From Polytrichum commune (taxonomy: Eukaryota > Streptophyta > Polytrichopsida > Polytrichales > Polytrichaceae), in contig OX485809.1 of NCBI GenBank assembly GCA_950295325.1, positions 30,518,144 through 30,582,143 of the forward strand: a stretch of 64,000 nucleotides of DNA, read 5' to 3'. Below are positions 39,178 through 57,829 of the stretch, piece by piece (the first letter of the stretch is position 1; each line of letters opens with the position of its first letter). Under the pieces are notes generated by a model. It searched no databases and was not told where the DNA came from. It was given only the letters and a program-made list of their open reading frames with translations. A program made the translations under genes and the position numbers.

Positions 39178-39975
39178 TAAGTATATTTGGACAAAATACT
39201 TGTCCAAAAATAATAAGGGATGTGCGATTTCAGGGACAAAAACATCAAACGACAACATCAAAAGCAACAACATAACAATCACAACTTCGAATGTTTGCAT
39301 TCCATGTTCGCCACCCACCATATTTGTGTAATTATGCAATCTAGTGTACGTCATATTGGATGTTGAAATTGTCCAAAAATCATGCATAAATCCAAATATA
39401 CTTAAATCCTAGTTATGTATCATAATATCACAATGCATTATTGTATACCTTTATGCTAACCCTTGCTATTAAGTTGTGACTTGAAAGCAAAGAAACATAG
39501 ATAGATATCTAGTTACTTTGATAAGCATACATATTCCTTGTTGAATTAACAATCAACTTACTAGATGCATAAAACATAGCACTCAATCCATGATTACAAT
39601 ATCGAATGCTATGTTTAGTGATGCAATTGACTCATGATGAAAGAAAATCCACCCGTCTACTCTTGTTTCGTTTTGATGTAAAATAGAAAGGAGAAGGCTT
39701 TTGGAAAGAGGAAGATCAAGATTGGATATCTATAACTAGGATCTAAGTATATTTGGATTTATGCATGAGTTTTGGACAATTCCAACTGCCAATATGACGT
39801 ACACTAGATTGCACAACTACACAAATATGGTGGGTGGCAAACATATAATACACACATTCGAAGTTATGGTTGTTGTGTTGTTGCTTTTGATGTTGTCATT
39901 TGATGTTTTTGTCCCCAAAAATACATATCTCTTATTATTTTTGGAGAAGTGGTTTGTTCAAATATACCGAAATGT
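39178..39975. mobile_element. Inverted-repeat element with ~240-bp arms
   Basis: The left arm (about 39178-39420) is the reverse complement of the right arm (about 39730-39975). Shared blocks on the + strand of the right arm are aactaggat, aagtatatttggatttatgc, gttttggacaatt, atgacgtacactagattg and atatggtgggtgg. About 310 bp of AT-rich sequence lie between the arms. Both arms carry a similar outward-reading open frame, FWTI.T.NMTYTRLHNYTNM followed by a hydrophobic stretch LLLLMLSFDVFV. I cannot say whether the frame is functional or a by-product of the duplicated sequence. Confidence 0.7.
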
Positions 39976-40139
39976 TAGTTCCGTTCATGAACAACAAAAG
40001 CTCAAGGTTATGAATGGAATGTTCCCTTCATCATGAATAGAAAAATAAATAAAAAATCAAACACATGAGGGTTGTTGGAAGTGTTATCCACTTGGACAAG
40101 TGACCAATTATGCATGTATAATCAAGCACATACATAGAT

Positions 40140-41175
40140 CTGGTAATGAAGGTCCTTGTATAGGTTGTTTCACCAAAGCACAATGAGCCTAATGTACAAT
40201 ATTTCATCCATATCATCATCCACATCCTCAATTTTTCATCCATCCTTCAACCCAAATGTGGCTTTGAAACACCTGTATACACTCTCTCTCCTCTCCTTCA
40301 CTTCGCAAACCAACATGTCTTTGAACAACAAAAACTCAAAAAGATATGGATGGAATGATATTTTCATGAATAGAAAAATACATGGACGTTATACTAGCGC
40401 AATTTAACATAACTTACACATAGATTTGGTAAAGTAGGTACTCATGTCGTTTGTTTTGCCAAAGCACGGTAAATTTAAGGTCACTTTAGACTACAATGAA
40501 GAAGTGCATCAGTCTGTCAAGAATCTCAGCCCAAGACAAGGTTATTTGAGGCAACAATTGATATGGTGGAGAAGATAGAAAAGAATAAAAGAATGCCTCG
40601 AGTTTGGGTTCTCCAAAGATCAAGTTTCTTGTCCAAGGGTTTAAGGTTACATGAGAACCTTGACCTCCAGAGAACTCCCCTAGCAAAAAGTAGTCTTGGC
40701 CATAGTGTAAACCCCGGCCGGTGAGGAACCCATTTGATAGCCAATCATTTTGCTCCATTCCCCTAAAATTCTTGACCATCGCACTTCCTCAGCGTAGTCT
40801 AAATCGGCCCCTAGAATACAAAGTTTCATCTTAATACTCCTTGAGATTCTCAATATTCATCCATCCTCCAACTAAGATGCGACTCCATGCTCTCATCCAC
40901 ACTCCTCTATCCTCAATTCACAAACCGGTACGTCCACAAACAACAAAAACTCAAAGGCTTTGAAGTGATTTGTTCATGTACAGAGTACCTAACACTTGGG
41001 AATTTTTGGCAAACTAGGTACTTACTTAAGTCTTTTGTTTTGCCAAAGCACAGTGAAAAGCATTTCATCTTAACTCTCATCCAGATTCTCATCCTTCATC
41101 CATCCTTGAACCCAGATGTGGCTCCCAGGCTCTCGTCCACACTCTCTCCTCTCCCTTCGCTTCACAAATTGCGTC
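40140..41175 (+). repeat. Repeated segments upstream of the plastid RF1 gene
   Basis: Related segments occur at about 40140-40350, 40430-40470, 40840-40990 and 41020-41175. Shared text includes 'ttgttttgccaaagcac', 'ctcatccttcatccatcctt', 'caacccaaatgtgg', 'ctctc(c/t)tctccttc' and 'aacaacaaaaactcaaa'. The last segment lies about 300 bp before the RF1 start, so the set looks like repeated copies of promoter-proximal sequence. Transcription-factor sites were not identified. Confidence 0.6.
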
Positions 41176-41449
41176 TCCGTGGCTTTGGAGCGTTCGCTGT
41201 TGCCGTTCTCGAGCGACAGCCAGTTGTCCACATACACTTCCGAAGTGCCAAAAGATTGTGTGTTTTGAACCTACGCACTCATCGGCTTTTGAAGAAATTC
41301 TGGAGTTTGAAGGAGTTGAGCAATATCGAGCAATTTCTTCACTTGTTTGGGAGGAATTCTGCAGCACCTTCAAGTGCACCGCAACTGATGGTTAGTTTTC
41401 CATAAGGCAGTCTGTGTAGGACGTGTTTGTCTAAGCGAGAGCTCTTGGA

Positions 41450-47713
<6,264 letters not shown>

Positions 47714-48240
47714 TTTAAATTGTGAAACGACTTCCCCTGCATTGCACTGCAAGGTTTGACAAGTAGTGGCACATCCATCCCTCTTACATTTGTGGAATGT
47801 GATGATATAGTTCCAAGTGCCATAGAGCAAATTTTTGAATTAGGAAAATTAATTCTTTGCAGACAGCAGGATGGAAGATTCAGTCTGCACGTTCCAATCA
47901 TTGTTGCCAGTCTGCCAACTTATATTAGACAAGTAATAGCAAATTGAAATGTCCAAGAGAGAAAACCTACTTTGTGCAAAATACAGGAAGAGTGCCATTG
48001 ATAACGTTGAGGCAATTGTTCAATAACTTGATATTAATAGGGCACCTATACATCTTGAGTGTCCCCATGTACATTCTAAGTTTGTGAATGCCTAACTTAG
48101 TGGATTAATTTGTATTTGGCAACAAATTAATTCAGTTAGTTAGTGGATTTTTTTGTTTTGAATTCCTGGCGATCCAATACTTCTTGTGTTTTGTATAATG
48201 GTGACACCTATGGTAAGTAAGGTAGACATGCTTAATTCCA
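47714..48240. other. RF1 3' flank
   Basis: Downstream of the RF1 stop codon; must contain its 3'UTR. No gene recognised. Confidence 0.4.
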
Positions 48241-48244
48241 ATAA

Positions 48245-48993
48245 TGCAATATTTTGGACACCTATATTTGAGTGGTATGTGGTTAGGTGTGGATCTAAGA
48301 ACAAACACCAAAACTACATGTGTTTAAAAGAGATTGGTCTAGGTTCAAAATATGCTAATTGTTCTAGGTTCATTAGTCAACATAATTGAGGGAACCTATG
48401 ACCACTTAATGAGTACAAGAATCTTCACTTTGATAATGAGTAAAATATCAGATGAGGTCGAAATTTTTGAGGCAAATGGCTACATGCACGATTTGGAGTT
48501 GCTAATCATCTTGCACTATATGCATGTTTCATATCTTACTAGAAGTGGGTGCCTCTTTTTTTGAGAACATGAAAATTGACTTCCATTTGAGCAGGAAAAA
48601 ATTGATTTTCGCAAACAAATCAGTGTGGACCCCAAATTATCGGGTTTGACATTGAATTTGTGCCAATTAGATTTACACGATGAAACTCGTGTTGCACTAG
48701 GAAATCTAGAATGAAGCACCAACAAAAATTTGTTTGAAAATCGGACCTCTCCTGATTTAATCATGGTTTTTGAAAATACATGTTTGTCAATTTCCTTAAT
48801 CGAATGCACAAGTCCTCCCAATTGTGTTCACTATTGAGTGTGGAATAGTCAATGAAACTTGTAAACATAGTCTACTCTCTTTCAAACATGTGTCTTCATG
48901 GTGTTTGTTGTTCGATCCTCATCTAACCACACAACACAATAAAACATAGGTGTTTGATTAAGAAAGGTAACCAAATAACACCCGTGCACCTTA
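48245..48993. repeat. Two MITE-like copies (family A) facing each other
   Basis: A plus-strand copy (about 48245-48545) begins 'cacctatatttgagtggtat' with 'ggttaggtgtggatctaag'. It is followed by a minus-strand copy (about 48600-48993) whose end reads, reverse complemented, taaggtgcacgggtgttat..ggttacc, the family terminal motif. The two share internal blocks such as 'acatgtgtttaaa' and 'gaacacaattggg'. This may be one element with long inverted arms or two nested insertions. Confidence 0.65.
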
Positions 48994-51900
48994 ACGCTAA
49001 TATTCAACCATGGGTATTATGGGGCGCGGGAATTTGTGGGTCATAATTCCCACGTGATTCTTTGGATACACCGTACGGATCTAGGTTAGTGACTCCACTC
49101 ACAACTCTTATGCCACATGTTCAAACTCTTTATGGATTTTCGACGAGATAACACTCAACCCCCATCCAATATTGTTATGCATGAAAGAGATCTCACGGAA
49201 ACCCATGAAACAAACCCGCCTCGATACATGTGACGTTCGAATCCCGTGTTGTGGAATCGCACACTAATACACACAACACACCCATTTAGCATATTCAAAG
49301 AATCCGCCTCACAACCCACGTCGCTTGATGACGTCGGTTTCACCAATGACACAAGCTATCAATGTTGTCTTTGAAAAGTTATCGGATGGACCCACCATCG
49401 TCTAGTCCATGAAGTTGTTATGCACCGCCCAAACTTGATGTTTTGGAGCATGGTTTAGGGTGCATTTATTTATTTATACGTTTTATTTTATTGAGTTGAG
49501 TTGAGAAGCATAAACGGAATGTTGATGTGACCGTGGTACCACTTCTTACAAGTGGGTAGTGTGTTTTGGAAAGATTCGCACTTGAACTTTAGCTTTCCAT
49601 TTTTATAAAACATGTGTTTCAAGGACGTGGATGGACAATCTATCCATGACTAGTATTCATGACATAGAGTCTTGATGACATCAACATTCGGTGTTTTCGC
49701 TTCTCACTAGAAATGGATCCTTAGCCCAACGACCTTTCCCAACCTTGAAGCTTGGGAGGCCCATGATTGGCCAATATAAAGCAAGAGTTCGATGCATGGT
49801 GAGATTGTGGAGTTAGTCCCATGAGCTACAAATATTCTCAAGGATACTCATTGAATTGATGTCCATTGAAAAAGGATTTTTTTAAGAAAAATAATTAATA
49901 TTTTTAAATGACTATGGAACTAGACACAACTTTTTGCTCATCCCTCGTTATGAGCCCTCCAATCATGGAGATCAACGCCTTGGAATCAATTTGAAAGTGG
50001 AAGAGGACGAGAATTGTGTCCATTACTGGGAAGTCTTGTTCTTTATCAAACTCGGTGCACAACCTCCACTAGGATTGAAATGGCGAACGGTTGCATCTTA
50101 ACTCATAGAACTTAGACATTAAAATAAAAAAAGTAGTTGACCATGACATCACGTTGACTTTGGTGCTTTAAACCATTCGTATGAGCAAGGAGATCAAGAT
50201 TGCACTCAAAATGACGTGATTTGTTGGTCCTCCATGCTTACCGGAGTCTTATGGCGGTTTGGGCAAATAGTTGTCAACTATTTAATCTATTTTCAAGAGT
50301 TTACTCCACCAATGAAATCTTCGGTTATATTCTCACTTTTCACTTACAAAAATGGACTTTTTGGAAGAAAACTTCTACAAAGTCCCTACTAATATAATGA
50401 ATGCCAAAATCCGCCATGATACTATGGTAATATCTACTCCCTAAATACCATTGTCCTATGTCATCCTAGCCCGTGCTTTCAACACTTAGACTACATGATC
50501 TTGATTTCACTTTATATTGGCATGATCGAGCTATGTACACAATCTTCTAAGGAAACACGCCACTTGTATGACGCACTTGTTCAAGCCAAGGATCGAGAAT
50601 CTTCTTCATAAACTTTATTCTTGTGATAGTGCTAAGTGGCCCAATGTAGTAATGAGATTATGATATCCTCTAGTCTTGCTTTCTCTTTTCCCTTGCCAAT
50701 ATTACAACACTACAAATCCATTTGGGAGGCTCACATTCCAATCAAGAATATGCTTTCTTCACTCATCCAATCAATAAGCCACACATTAACAAAAATGCAC
50801 TCTTGCCCAAAAGTGGATAATCTTGACCACCCACAACCTTCAACAATACTGTAGCTCTCTAGTAGCTTGGGAACCTTCATGTCTAATAATTAATCAAAGT
50901 GTGAAGGTAAGTTGAGCAACCTAGAAAAATAGTTTTCTAAATTTGGGTTGATCTAAAAAGTAATTTAGGATAAGTTAAACATTCATCCAAGTCATTTCTA
51001 TAATTCATGGATGGCTTTCCTAATTTCATCTATGACGGCTACGATTAATCTAAACACTTCCCTTGACCAACATTCCTTACCCTAAAGTTTGTCTTTTACT
51101 AGTATGTCAGGGTTTTGTTTGGCAACAAATTTTGCTTTGTGTGAGAGTTATATGGAGTGGTCTTTGGGAGAGACTATGTTGCTATGGTGTTTGTGAGAGA
51201 TTAAGCTCGAGAAGAGTGACAATGGCAAGGCAAAAGTCATAGCAATGTATGTTTAAATCCATTGATAGAGAGGAAATGCATGTACATGTGGAGCATGAAT
51301 TTGAGAGCTTAGGCAAAAGATTGGAGCTAGATTCTAGTGAATGTCGCTTGCATTATTATGATTTTAGGCACTCTTTGTCTGTTTTTTTTTGACACTCAAC
51401 AAAATTAGTTTCTCAAAAATTTAGGCACCTTAAAAATTATTTATTTTCCGCCCAAGATGTTGGAGAGCTACGGTACTCAAATCAAGAAGTTGTTGTTGTT
51501 GTTGTTGTCGTCGTCGTTGTCTAAAGTATTTGTTGTGGAGTATGTGCACCAAGAATAACTTTCCATTTTTTGTTTGTGAGCTTCACAACACATCTTATCG
51601 CAAAGAGGTAGGAATGCTATGGTTGTTTGTTGCACCAATGACCAAATATGCTTAGGATCTACAATGGACATCATGAACCAACTATCTTGGCCTTGGATAT
51701 TAGCTTAAAAAAAAATCAACTTAACAAGTTCTAACTTACAATGTTTGACAAAGTTCACCCAAATCAATGAATACGTAACCATATTGTAATATCAAATATG
51801 CATCACAAAGTTTTTGCAAATCTTGCAAATCTTATCGTGCTGTTTGACAATGCAAAAATAAACCATGAACCCTCTTCAAATTCTTATATTGAAATGAGCA

Positions 51901-52510
51901 TATTCTCTGTCTAGATAAGTGAGTGTATGACCACAATTTCACTAATTAAGATGGTATGTATTTTATCCGTTTAAGTCTCTATACAAACACATTTGACTAG
52001 GAGAGTGTAAATGATGAATTACCTAGTAGATATGGTGGGTGAATGACTAACCATCTGAGAGGCATTTGAGGACCTTTCAAGTTAGAAAACAAAAATTCTA
52101 AGACACGTATTACTAGTTGTGATTGATCCTTGTCAAAAACCTCATGCTCATCTACTAGAATTGCCCATTCACATCAATCAAGGATTTGAAAGCGAAAAAA
52201 ACGAGTACTTACAAATCTCACTTCCAAAAAACCCAAAGAACATTCAACCATTCATGATGAGTCCACAAAACCTTTTGATTCGAAAGGACATCCTTAGAAG
52301 CCAATAGACGCAACAATCGTCTATGACTCAAATTCTCGCATAAAAATGATGATTCGCCAAGACCCATTCTATAGTGCCTTGTCACCAACGGTTCTATCCC
52401 TCGATCGGAGTTGTCAAGCTGAACATGTCAAAAGGGCCAACACTTATGCAAGACTTATTCAAGCACGGTCATAGGGCCCCCTTCAATATCGTTCCCTTGA
52501 CTGGGAACGT
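48994..52510. other. Long gene-free region
   Basis: No supported gene. Contains a (TTG/TCG)n run at about 51486-51520. The open frame 50636-50854 and neighbours show no domain I recognise, although the stretch 50.0-50.9 kb has the look of decayed coding DNA. Confidence 0.45.
51484..51522 (+). repeat. (GTT/GTC)n trinucleotide microsatellite
   Basis: Uninterrupted gtt repeats followed by gtc repeats. Confidence 0.9.
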
Positions 52511-52518
52511 CGGGAACG

Positions 52519-52526
52519 TATAAAAG
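52519..52526 (+). promoter_or_regulatory. Possible TATA box upstream of eIF4A
   Basis: The octamer tataaaag follows a doubled 'gggaacgt' motif (52503-52519). It lies about 590 bp before the presumed 5'UTR intron donor. TATA-like octamers occur by chance in AT-rich DNA, and the true transcription start is unknown, so this is tentative. Confidence 0.35.
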
Positions 52527-52559
52527 TGGCGCCAAACTAGATTCTATAGCTGGAAGGCA

Positions 52560-52910
52560 CGGGCCCGCGGGTTTCAAAGGGCGGCCCAGTGTTTCAGAGG
52601 GCGATAACCTCGGTAGAGGAAGATCCTACCCGGGGTTTAACCGGGTCGCCCGACCCTTTGGGGAGAGAGGGAGAAACCCGGCCCGCGGCCTCTCTGCGAG
52701 ACCCGATTGCTAAAGAGGGGTTCGGCCCGGAGAATAGCTGGGTGGCCCGGAGATTTTGGCTGGAAAGCGGTCCGGAGGATAGCTGGGCGACCCGACGATT
52801 TATGCTAGGGAGTGGCCCGGACGTTGAGCAGTCGGACCGGTGTTTCAGGGGGTGGGGGGCTTGGTAAAGGGAGATCATACCCGGTGATTTGTCTGGTGAC
52901 CCGAAGATTT
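52560..52910 (+). repeat. GC-rich imperfect repeats in the eIF4A promoter or leader
   Basis: About 52572-52650 and 52830-52905 share a layout of 'gtgtttcag.ggg', '.ttggta.agg.agatc.tacccgg' and 'gggt.(g)cccga'. Between them a shorter unit 'cccggagaatagctgggtgg' recurs as 'tccggaggatagctgggcga'. The segment is clearly GC-richer than its flank. No coding function is assigned. Confidence 0.6.
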
Positions 52911-53116
52911 CGAGCTCAAAGACCTACGCTGCCGCAGAGGAAGCTCTTTTGCTTCGTTGCTGCTGCGCCGCTCGTCGTCGCCCTCCTCCCTCCCCAAACC
53001 CCAGATCGGTGCGTCCCTAACCTCCACATTACGGCCATCATCTCTCCTTGTTGCCCTTCTCTTTCTCGTCATTTCAAGTCCTTTCTCAACGAATTTGGTG
53101 CTCCTTTGCGATTAGG

Positions 53117-54325
53117 GTAAGGGTGTCAACGGAACAAGGGTTTCGTTGCGGCGGCCCTTAAATTTCTTTCCTCACCTCCCCTGATTTCATTCTGGTACAT
53201 CCTTTTGTGATCAATGTGAAAGCTTGTCTGTTTCGTGCAGCCTTTTTTTTTTTTTTTTTTGGTCGTTGTGTCTGTCTCTTTGCCGAGGCCTATGTGGTCC
53301 TGTTAGATGTGCGGATGCACTGTTATGGCTCAAGTGTGTCTGGAATTCTTGAGGCAGTGTCCCTTAGCCGGCCTTGCCAAGTAGGACGTCAACTGACTGT
53401 TTTTTTGCTGCGAAGACCTGTGATAACACCGTGTAGTCCTATTAGGGTAAGATGATATGTTGGATGTTAGGGTCCAGGGAGTGTCATGTGTATATGGGTG
53501 GCGGGTTTATCAACTCATACCTGTACACAGACGATCTGTGTGATGAGCTTGTATCAAAATGTCGATCGAAGGGCCTGAAAGCTTGATATTACTCTTCAAC
53601 ATATGCGAGAATCTTATGATGTATGCCATCTGTACAGCACAAGACTCTTGCTGTTCAATATGCCCTTATATGTCTTCTGCTCTAGTTATGTACATTTCTC
53701 AGTGGAAAGCACCCTGCGGTTTATATGATGCTATATTTACCTACCGCATTTCGCAATTGTATGGGCTGCCTACAGATGTCCTTATCCGCTCCTTAATGTG
53801 GGTGTTTGTGTCGAGTCCATTTTTTTGCAGCCATTGCTGCAGCTCTCACGTGATTCTCTTAAGTTTGATATAAATTTGCGATGTTAGATTGACTGCCCCT
53901 TTTTATTAAGGAACAGCATTTCTGTAACTTGGTCGATAGTGATCTGGAGCAGTTGCGCGCTTAGCAACTATATTTTGATTGCACTCTGTATTGTAAAACT
54001 TCAATAGAGGATACACAACTACAAGAGAGATGCTATTGTTTAGTGTTGGAACCTGTTTTTATCTCTTCACAGTGCAATTCCCTCCTTTCTGCCGGAAAGA
54101 AGAGATTAATGACGAGGCTTGACCTGGTGTCATGTGTGTTTTAGGTTTATGGGAAATCCTTGTATTCAATGGACTGTATTGTGTTGTTTTATTTCCTTGG
54201 AAATGCAGTAGTCATGCTCTGGCCTCAAACTTCAGAGCAGCAAAACTTTGCTCGTTTTTGTCGGTTCAAATTATCTTCATGTACTTCAGTTTTTTGACAG
54301 CATTTAGTTTTGTGTTTGTCTGCAG
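53117..54325 (+). other. 5'UTR intron of eIF4A
   Basis: Donor attagg/gtaagg at 53117 and acceptor tctgcag at 54325, 12 bases before the eIF4A ATG. Such a leader intron is common in plant eIF4A genes. It has a long T tract near 53243. Assignment is by splice motifs and position, without transcript support. Confidence 0.6.
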
Positions 54326-54337
54326 TTGTGAAAGAGT

Positions 54338-56401
54338 ATGGCAGGTTCTGCTCCTGAAGGTTCCCAGTTTGACGCTCGCCAGTATGACGCCAAGATGGAG
54401 ACCATGTAAGTTCTCCTACTTGTAACATTCTTTTGAATGCACAGCAATACTTTTCATATATTTAATCCTCGAGAAGCTTGGTACGATAAGTCTGTGAGCT
54501 ACGGTTGAGAGACAGTGAAGTAAAAAGGAAAGGAAACTATGGAACTGTATTTCTTCTGTTCCCTGATATAGCATTTAACAGCCTTTCTGTGCAACAAGGT
54601 TGTCAAAGTGATTGAAACATTTTTTCAAACTTAATTTTCGAACTTATTTTGGCCTAAACTTTCAGCTTGAGCGGCGAGGGTGATGACTTTATTTCAACAT
54701 GGGAGGAGGTCCACGATACCTTCGATGCTATGGGACTACATGAGAATCTTCTGAGAGGCATTTACGCATATGGTGAGCAACACTATACCCATTCTGTGGA
54801 TTTCTTGTTTTTCCCATCATTTGTGTTCTTAATTGGACGCAGAGTGAACCTGTTTCGCTTGGATAGTATGAAATGAATAGATAAATGTAGTAAGAGTTAA
54901 ATGAGTTAGTTAAGGGATCTCTGCATATGAAAACCACACACAGGAAGCTCCTGAAAAAACCTGATCTTAGAAATACCCATACTTTGGTCAATACAACTAC
55001 CGTTTTCACTCAATACTATCCATCTTTCAATGGATAGGTTGGTTGTTATCAGTTTCATCTTCAAATTATGATGGCCCACTGTAGTGGCTGTTGAAACTCT
55101 GCTTGAAAGTTTTATGTAAAGCCTAATTGCATTTTAGAGCTCGACTGATTCTCTGAATAAAATGGTGACAGGTTTTGAGAAGCCTTCTGCCATTCAGCAG
55201 CGAGGTATTGTGCCCTTCACAAAGGGTCTAGACGTTATTCAACAAGCACAATCAGGCACTGGAAAGACAGCTACTTTCTGCTCTGGTATCCTTCAACAAT
55301 TGGATTATCAGCTTCTTGAGTGCCAAGCTTTGGTCTTGGCACCTACCCGTGAGCTTGCCCAACAGATTGAGAAGGTGATGCGCGCCCTTGGTGACTACCT
55401 TCAGGTCAAGGTACATGCCTGTGTTGGAGGAACCAGTGTAAGGGAAGACCAGAGGATACTGCAGAGTGGTGTCCATGTTGTTGTTGGAACCCCTGGTCGC
55501 GTGTACGATATGTTGCGAAGGAATGCACTCCGTGCTGATTCCATCAAGTGCTTTGTACTGGACGAGGCTGATGAAATGCTTTCTCGTGGATTCAAGGATC
55601 AGGTGTGTTCTCACTCAATTATGTGCTGTGGAGCCTTGACTTATCAATCATTTCTTTTGGTTCTTTTTTGGATGATTGAACATGTGAAGTTTTCAGCATC
55701 CGAGGAAGTTGCGAGTCTTATAGACTGCTACATGAGTCAACTAATACTTAGTGTCTATGATGCAGATTTATGATATTTTCCAGCTGCTGCCTCAGAAGCT
55801 GCAGGTAGGTGTGTTCTCTGCTACTATGCCCCCAGAGGCCCTTGAGATCACCAGAAAGTTCATGAACAAGCCTGTGAAGATCTTGGTCAAGAGGGATGAG
55901 CTGACTTTGGAGGGTATTAAGCAGTTCTATGTAAATGTTGACCGGGAGGAATGGAAGTTGGATACCTTGTGTGATCTCTATGAGACTTTGGCCATTACCC
56001 AGAGTGTTATCTTCATCAACACCCGCCGAAAGGTCGACTGGTTGACCGATAAGATGCGTGGTATGTCAAGTTTACTGGTTGTACTCGTGAATGCAGTAAT
56101 TATTTCAGTTGCCTGTTATGTTACCGTTTTAGTTCAAGGAAGGTGTTGTGCATATATGATGTGCTCACTTGTTCCTTTTATCCTTGTATGAAGTCTTGGA
56201 TCTTCAAATGGAATGATCTGATAACATGTCCATGCTGTTTACACCATCCTTAGCTTGTGGGCCTTCTGTGTTCTGTGTTGTACTTATTATTGTGAATGAT
56301 CTGCAGCTCGTGACCACACTGTGTCTGCAACTCACGGAGATATGGACCAGAACACCCGTGACATCATCATGCGTGAGTTCCGCTCTGGCTCATCTCGGGT
56401 C

Positions 56402-56433
<32 letters not shown>

Positions 56434-56647
56434 TGATGTCCAGCAGGTTTCCCTGGTCATCAACTACGACCTGCCCACCCAGCCTGAGAACTACCTCCAC
56501 CGTATTGGTCGTAGTGGGCGATTTGGACGCAAGGGTGTGGCCATCAATTTTGTCACCAAGGATGATGAGCGCATGCTCCAGGATATCCAAAGGTTCTACA
56601 ACACTGTGATTGAGGAGCTGCCATCCAATGTTGCTGACCTCTTGTGA
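54338..56647 (+). CDS. EIF4A: Eukaryotic initiation factor 4A (DEAD-box RNA helicase)
   Basis: ATP-dependent RNA helicase of the eIF4F complex that unwinds mRNA leaders for ribosome scanning. Exons: 54338-54405, 54666-54772, 55172-55602, 55766-56060, 56307-56647, all GT-AG; 1,242 nt, 413 residues, as usual for plants. Motifs in order: PSAIQQRG (Q motif), AQSGTGKT (I), APTRELAQQ (Ia), TPGR (Ib), VLDEADEML (II), FSATMP (III), SVIFINTRR (IV), [10 protein letters not shown] (V) and [13 protein letters not shown] (VI). It ends [10 protein letters not shown] then TGA. Intron positions restore the frame exactly. The start [20 protein letters not shown] matches plant eIF4A N-termini. No defect is seen. 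The absence of the eIF4A-III type start makes canonical eIF4A the best choice. Confidence 0.97.
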
Positions 56648-57384
56648 GTTGAGGATATTTCTCCTTAAGCACCAGCTAGAGGGGAATGAGAGTGATCTTT
56701 CCCTCCACAGGGCTGGTCGCGGAAGTAACGTATAATGGAGTGAAGGCTTGTTGGATCTAGGGATTATTTGGGAAGGATTTCTTGAGAGATGCCGGGCATT
56801 TATGAGCCTGTGTTGCTTGAGTAGCTTTGTCAAATCTGGAGGACTGGAAGCCCTGGGGCAGTAATGGAAGCACATATTTGCAAATACATTGAATTATCTT
56901 AGATGTTTTCTTGGTGTTTTTGCAGTCTGTTTGTGTGTGCATTCATGCTCGTTCTCTTTCAACCTTTGTTTATGCTATTTCTTTTTCAGGGTGATTGTTG
57001 CATCTGTGCTAAGTGATTGCCTTCTGATTCTTGCTGTATATTCTCATCCTTCTGTTGATGAAGGGTGATGTGATTGAGGTTAACTTGTTGGTCCTGTGGT
57101 TTTTATAATTCTCTTCCTAGGTCTCATTTATTGCAAAGATATTCAAGGATTGCCATAATGTGTTTACACAATGTACATTAGTTCAAGAGTGTCTTTTGAG
57201 GACACTTAACTAATTAGTACGTGCCTTAAGGAAACACTTTCAAAGAGTAGCTGTTACCTTGTACTTTTCACATTGTGGATGGCCCTTACAGTCGATCGTT
57301 TTGTATACCTCACCAAATCACGGAGGTTCATGATTGTTCAAGATCATACCAAGAGCATTCGTGGATATTCTACACACTATCTTA
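56648..57384. other. eIF4A 3' flank, nothing further recognised
   Basis: Contains the 3'UTR of eIF4A (T-rich, about 250-450 bp) and AT-rich spacer. Confidence 0.45.
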
Positions 57385-57660
57385 CTCGACAACCTATTTT
57401 TCAAGTGGTGTGTGGTTAGTTGTTCTAATAACGGACATGAAAAAAACACAAGGTTTTAAAATAGATTAGACTGCATGTTTAAAGAGATTAGACTGTTTAA
57501 AAGAGACTAGACTATGTGTTCAAAGTTTGTTAACCTTTCTAGGCTCAGTAGTCACAAGCTAGATACCCCTTCCAAGCACATGCCTTTTTGTTGTCCATTT
57601 TTAGATCCACATCTAACCACCTACCCCTCAAAAACAGATATCTAGCTTGTTGTTATGTTG
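57385..57660. repeat. MITE-like family A remnants in inverted orientation
   Basis: Plus-strand blocks 'caagtggtgtgtggttagtt' and 'agagactagactatgtgttc' are followed at 57603-57621 by tagatccacatctaaccac, the reverse complement of the family's 'gtggttaggtgtggatcta' start. The copy is heavily diverged. Confidence 0.5.
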
Positions 57661-57829
57661 GAATACAAGACATAGTGGTTGATTGAAGGCCCAACTGCGA
57701 GAATTACATTTATACTATATGCCACTCCAATGTAGGTGTCCGATTAAGTAAGTGAAATGAAATTGATTTTAAAGTCTAGGAAGTTGAAGAGCTAATGGGA
57801 TTGAAGGTACATCAGGATGGTTTTAAATT

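Noticed and set aside
40486-40779. 97-codon minus-strand open frame
   Set aside because: No recognisable domain and embedded in the repeated region upstream of RF1.
40887-41405. 172-codon open frame before the RF1 gene
   Set aside because: It begins in repeated sequence and shows no family motif; the RF1 transit-peptide exon starts later at 41450 in its own frame.
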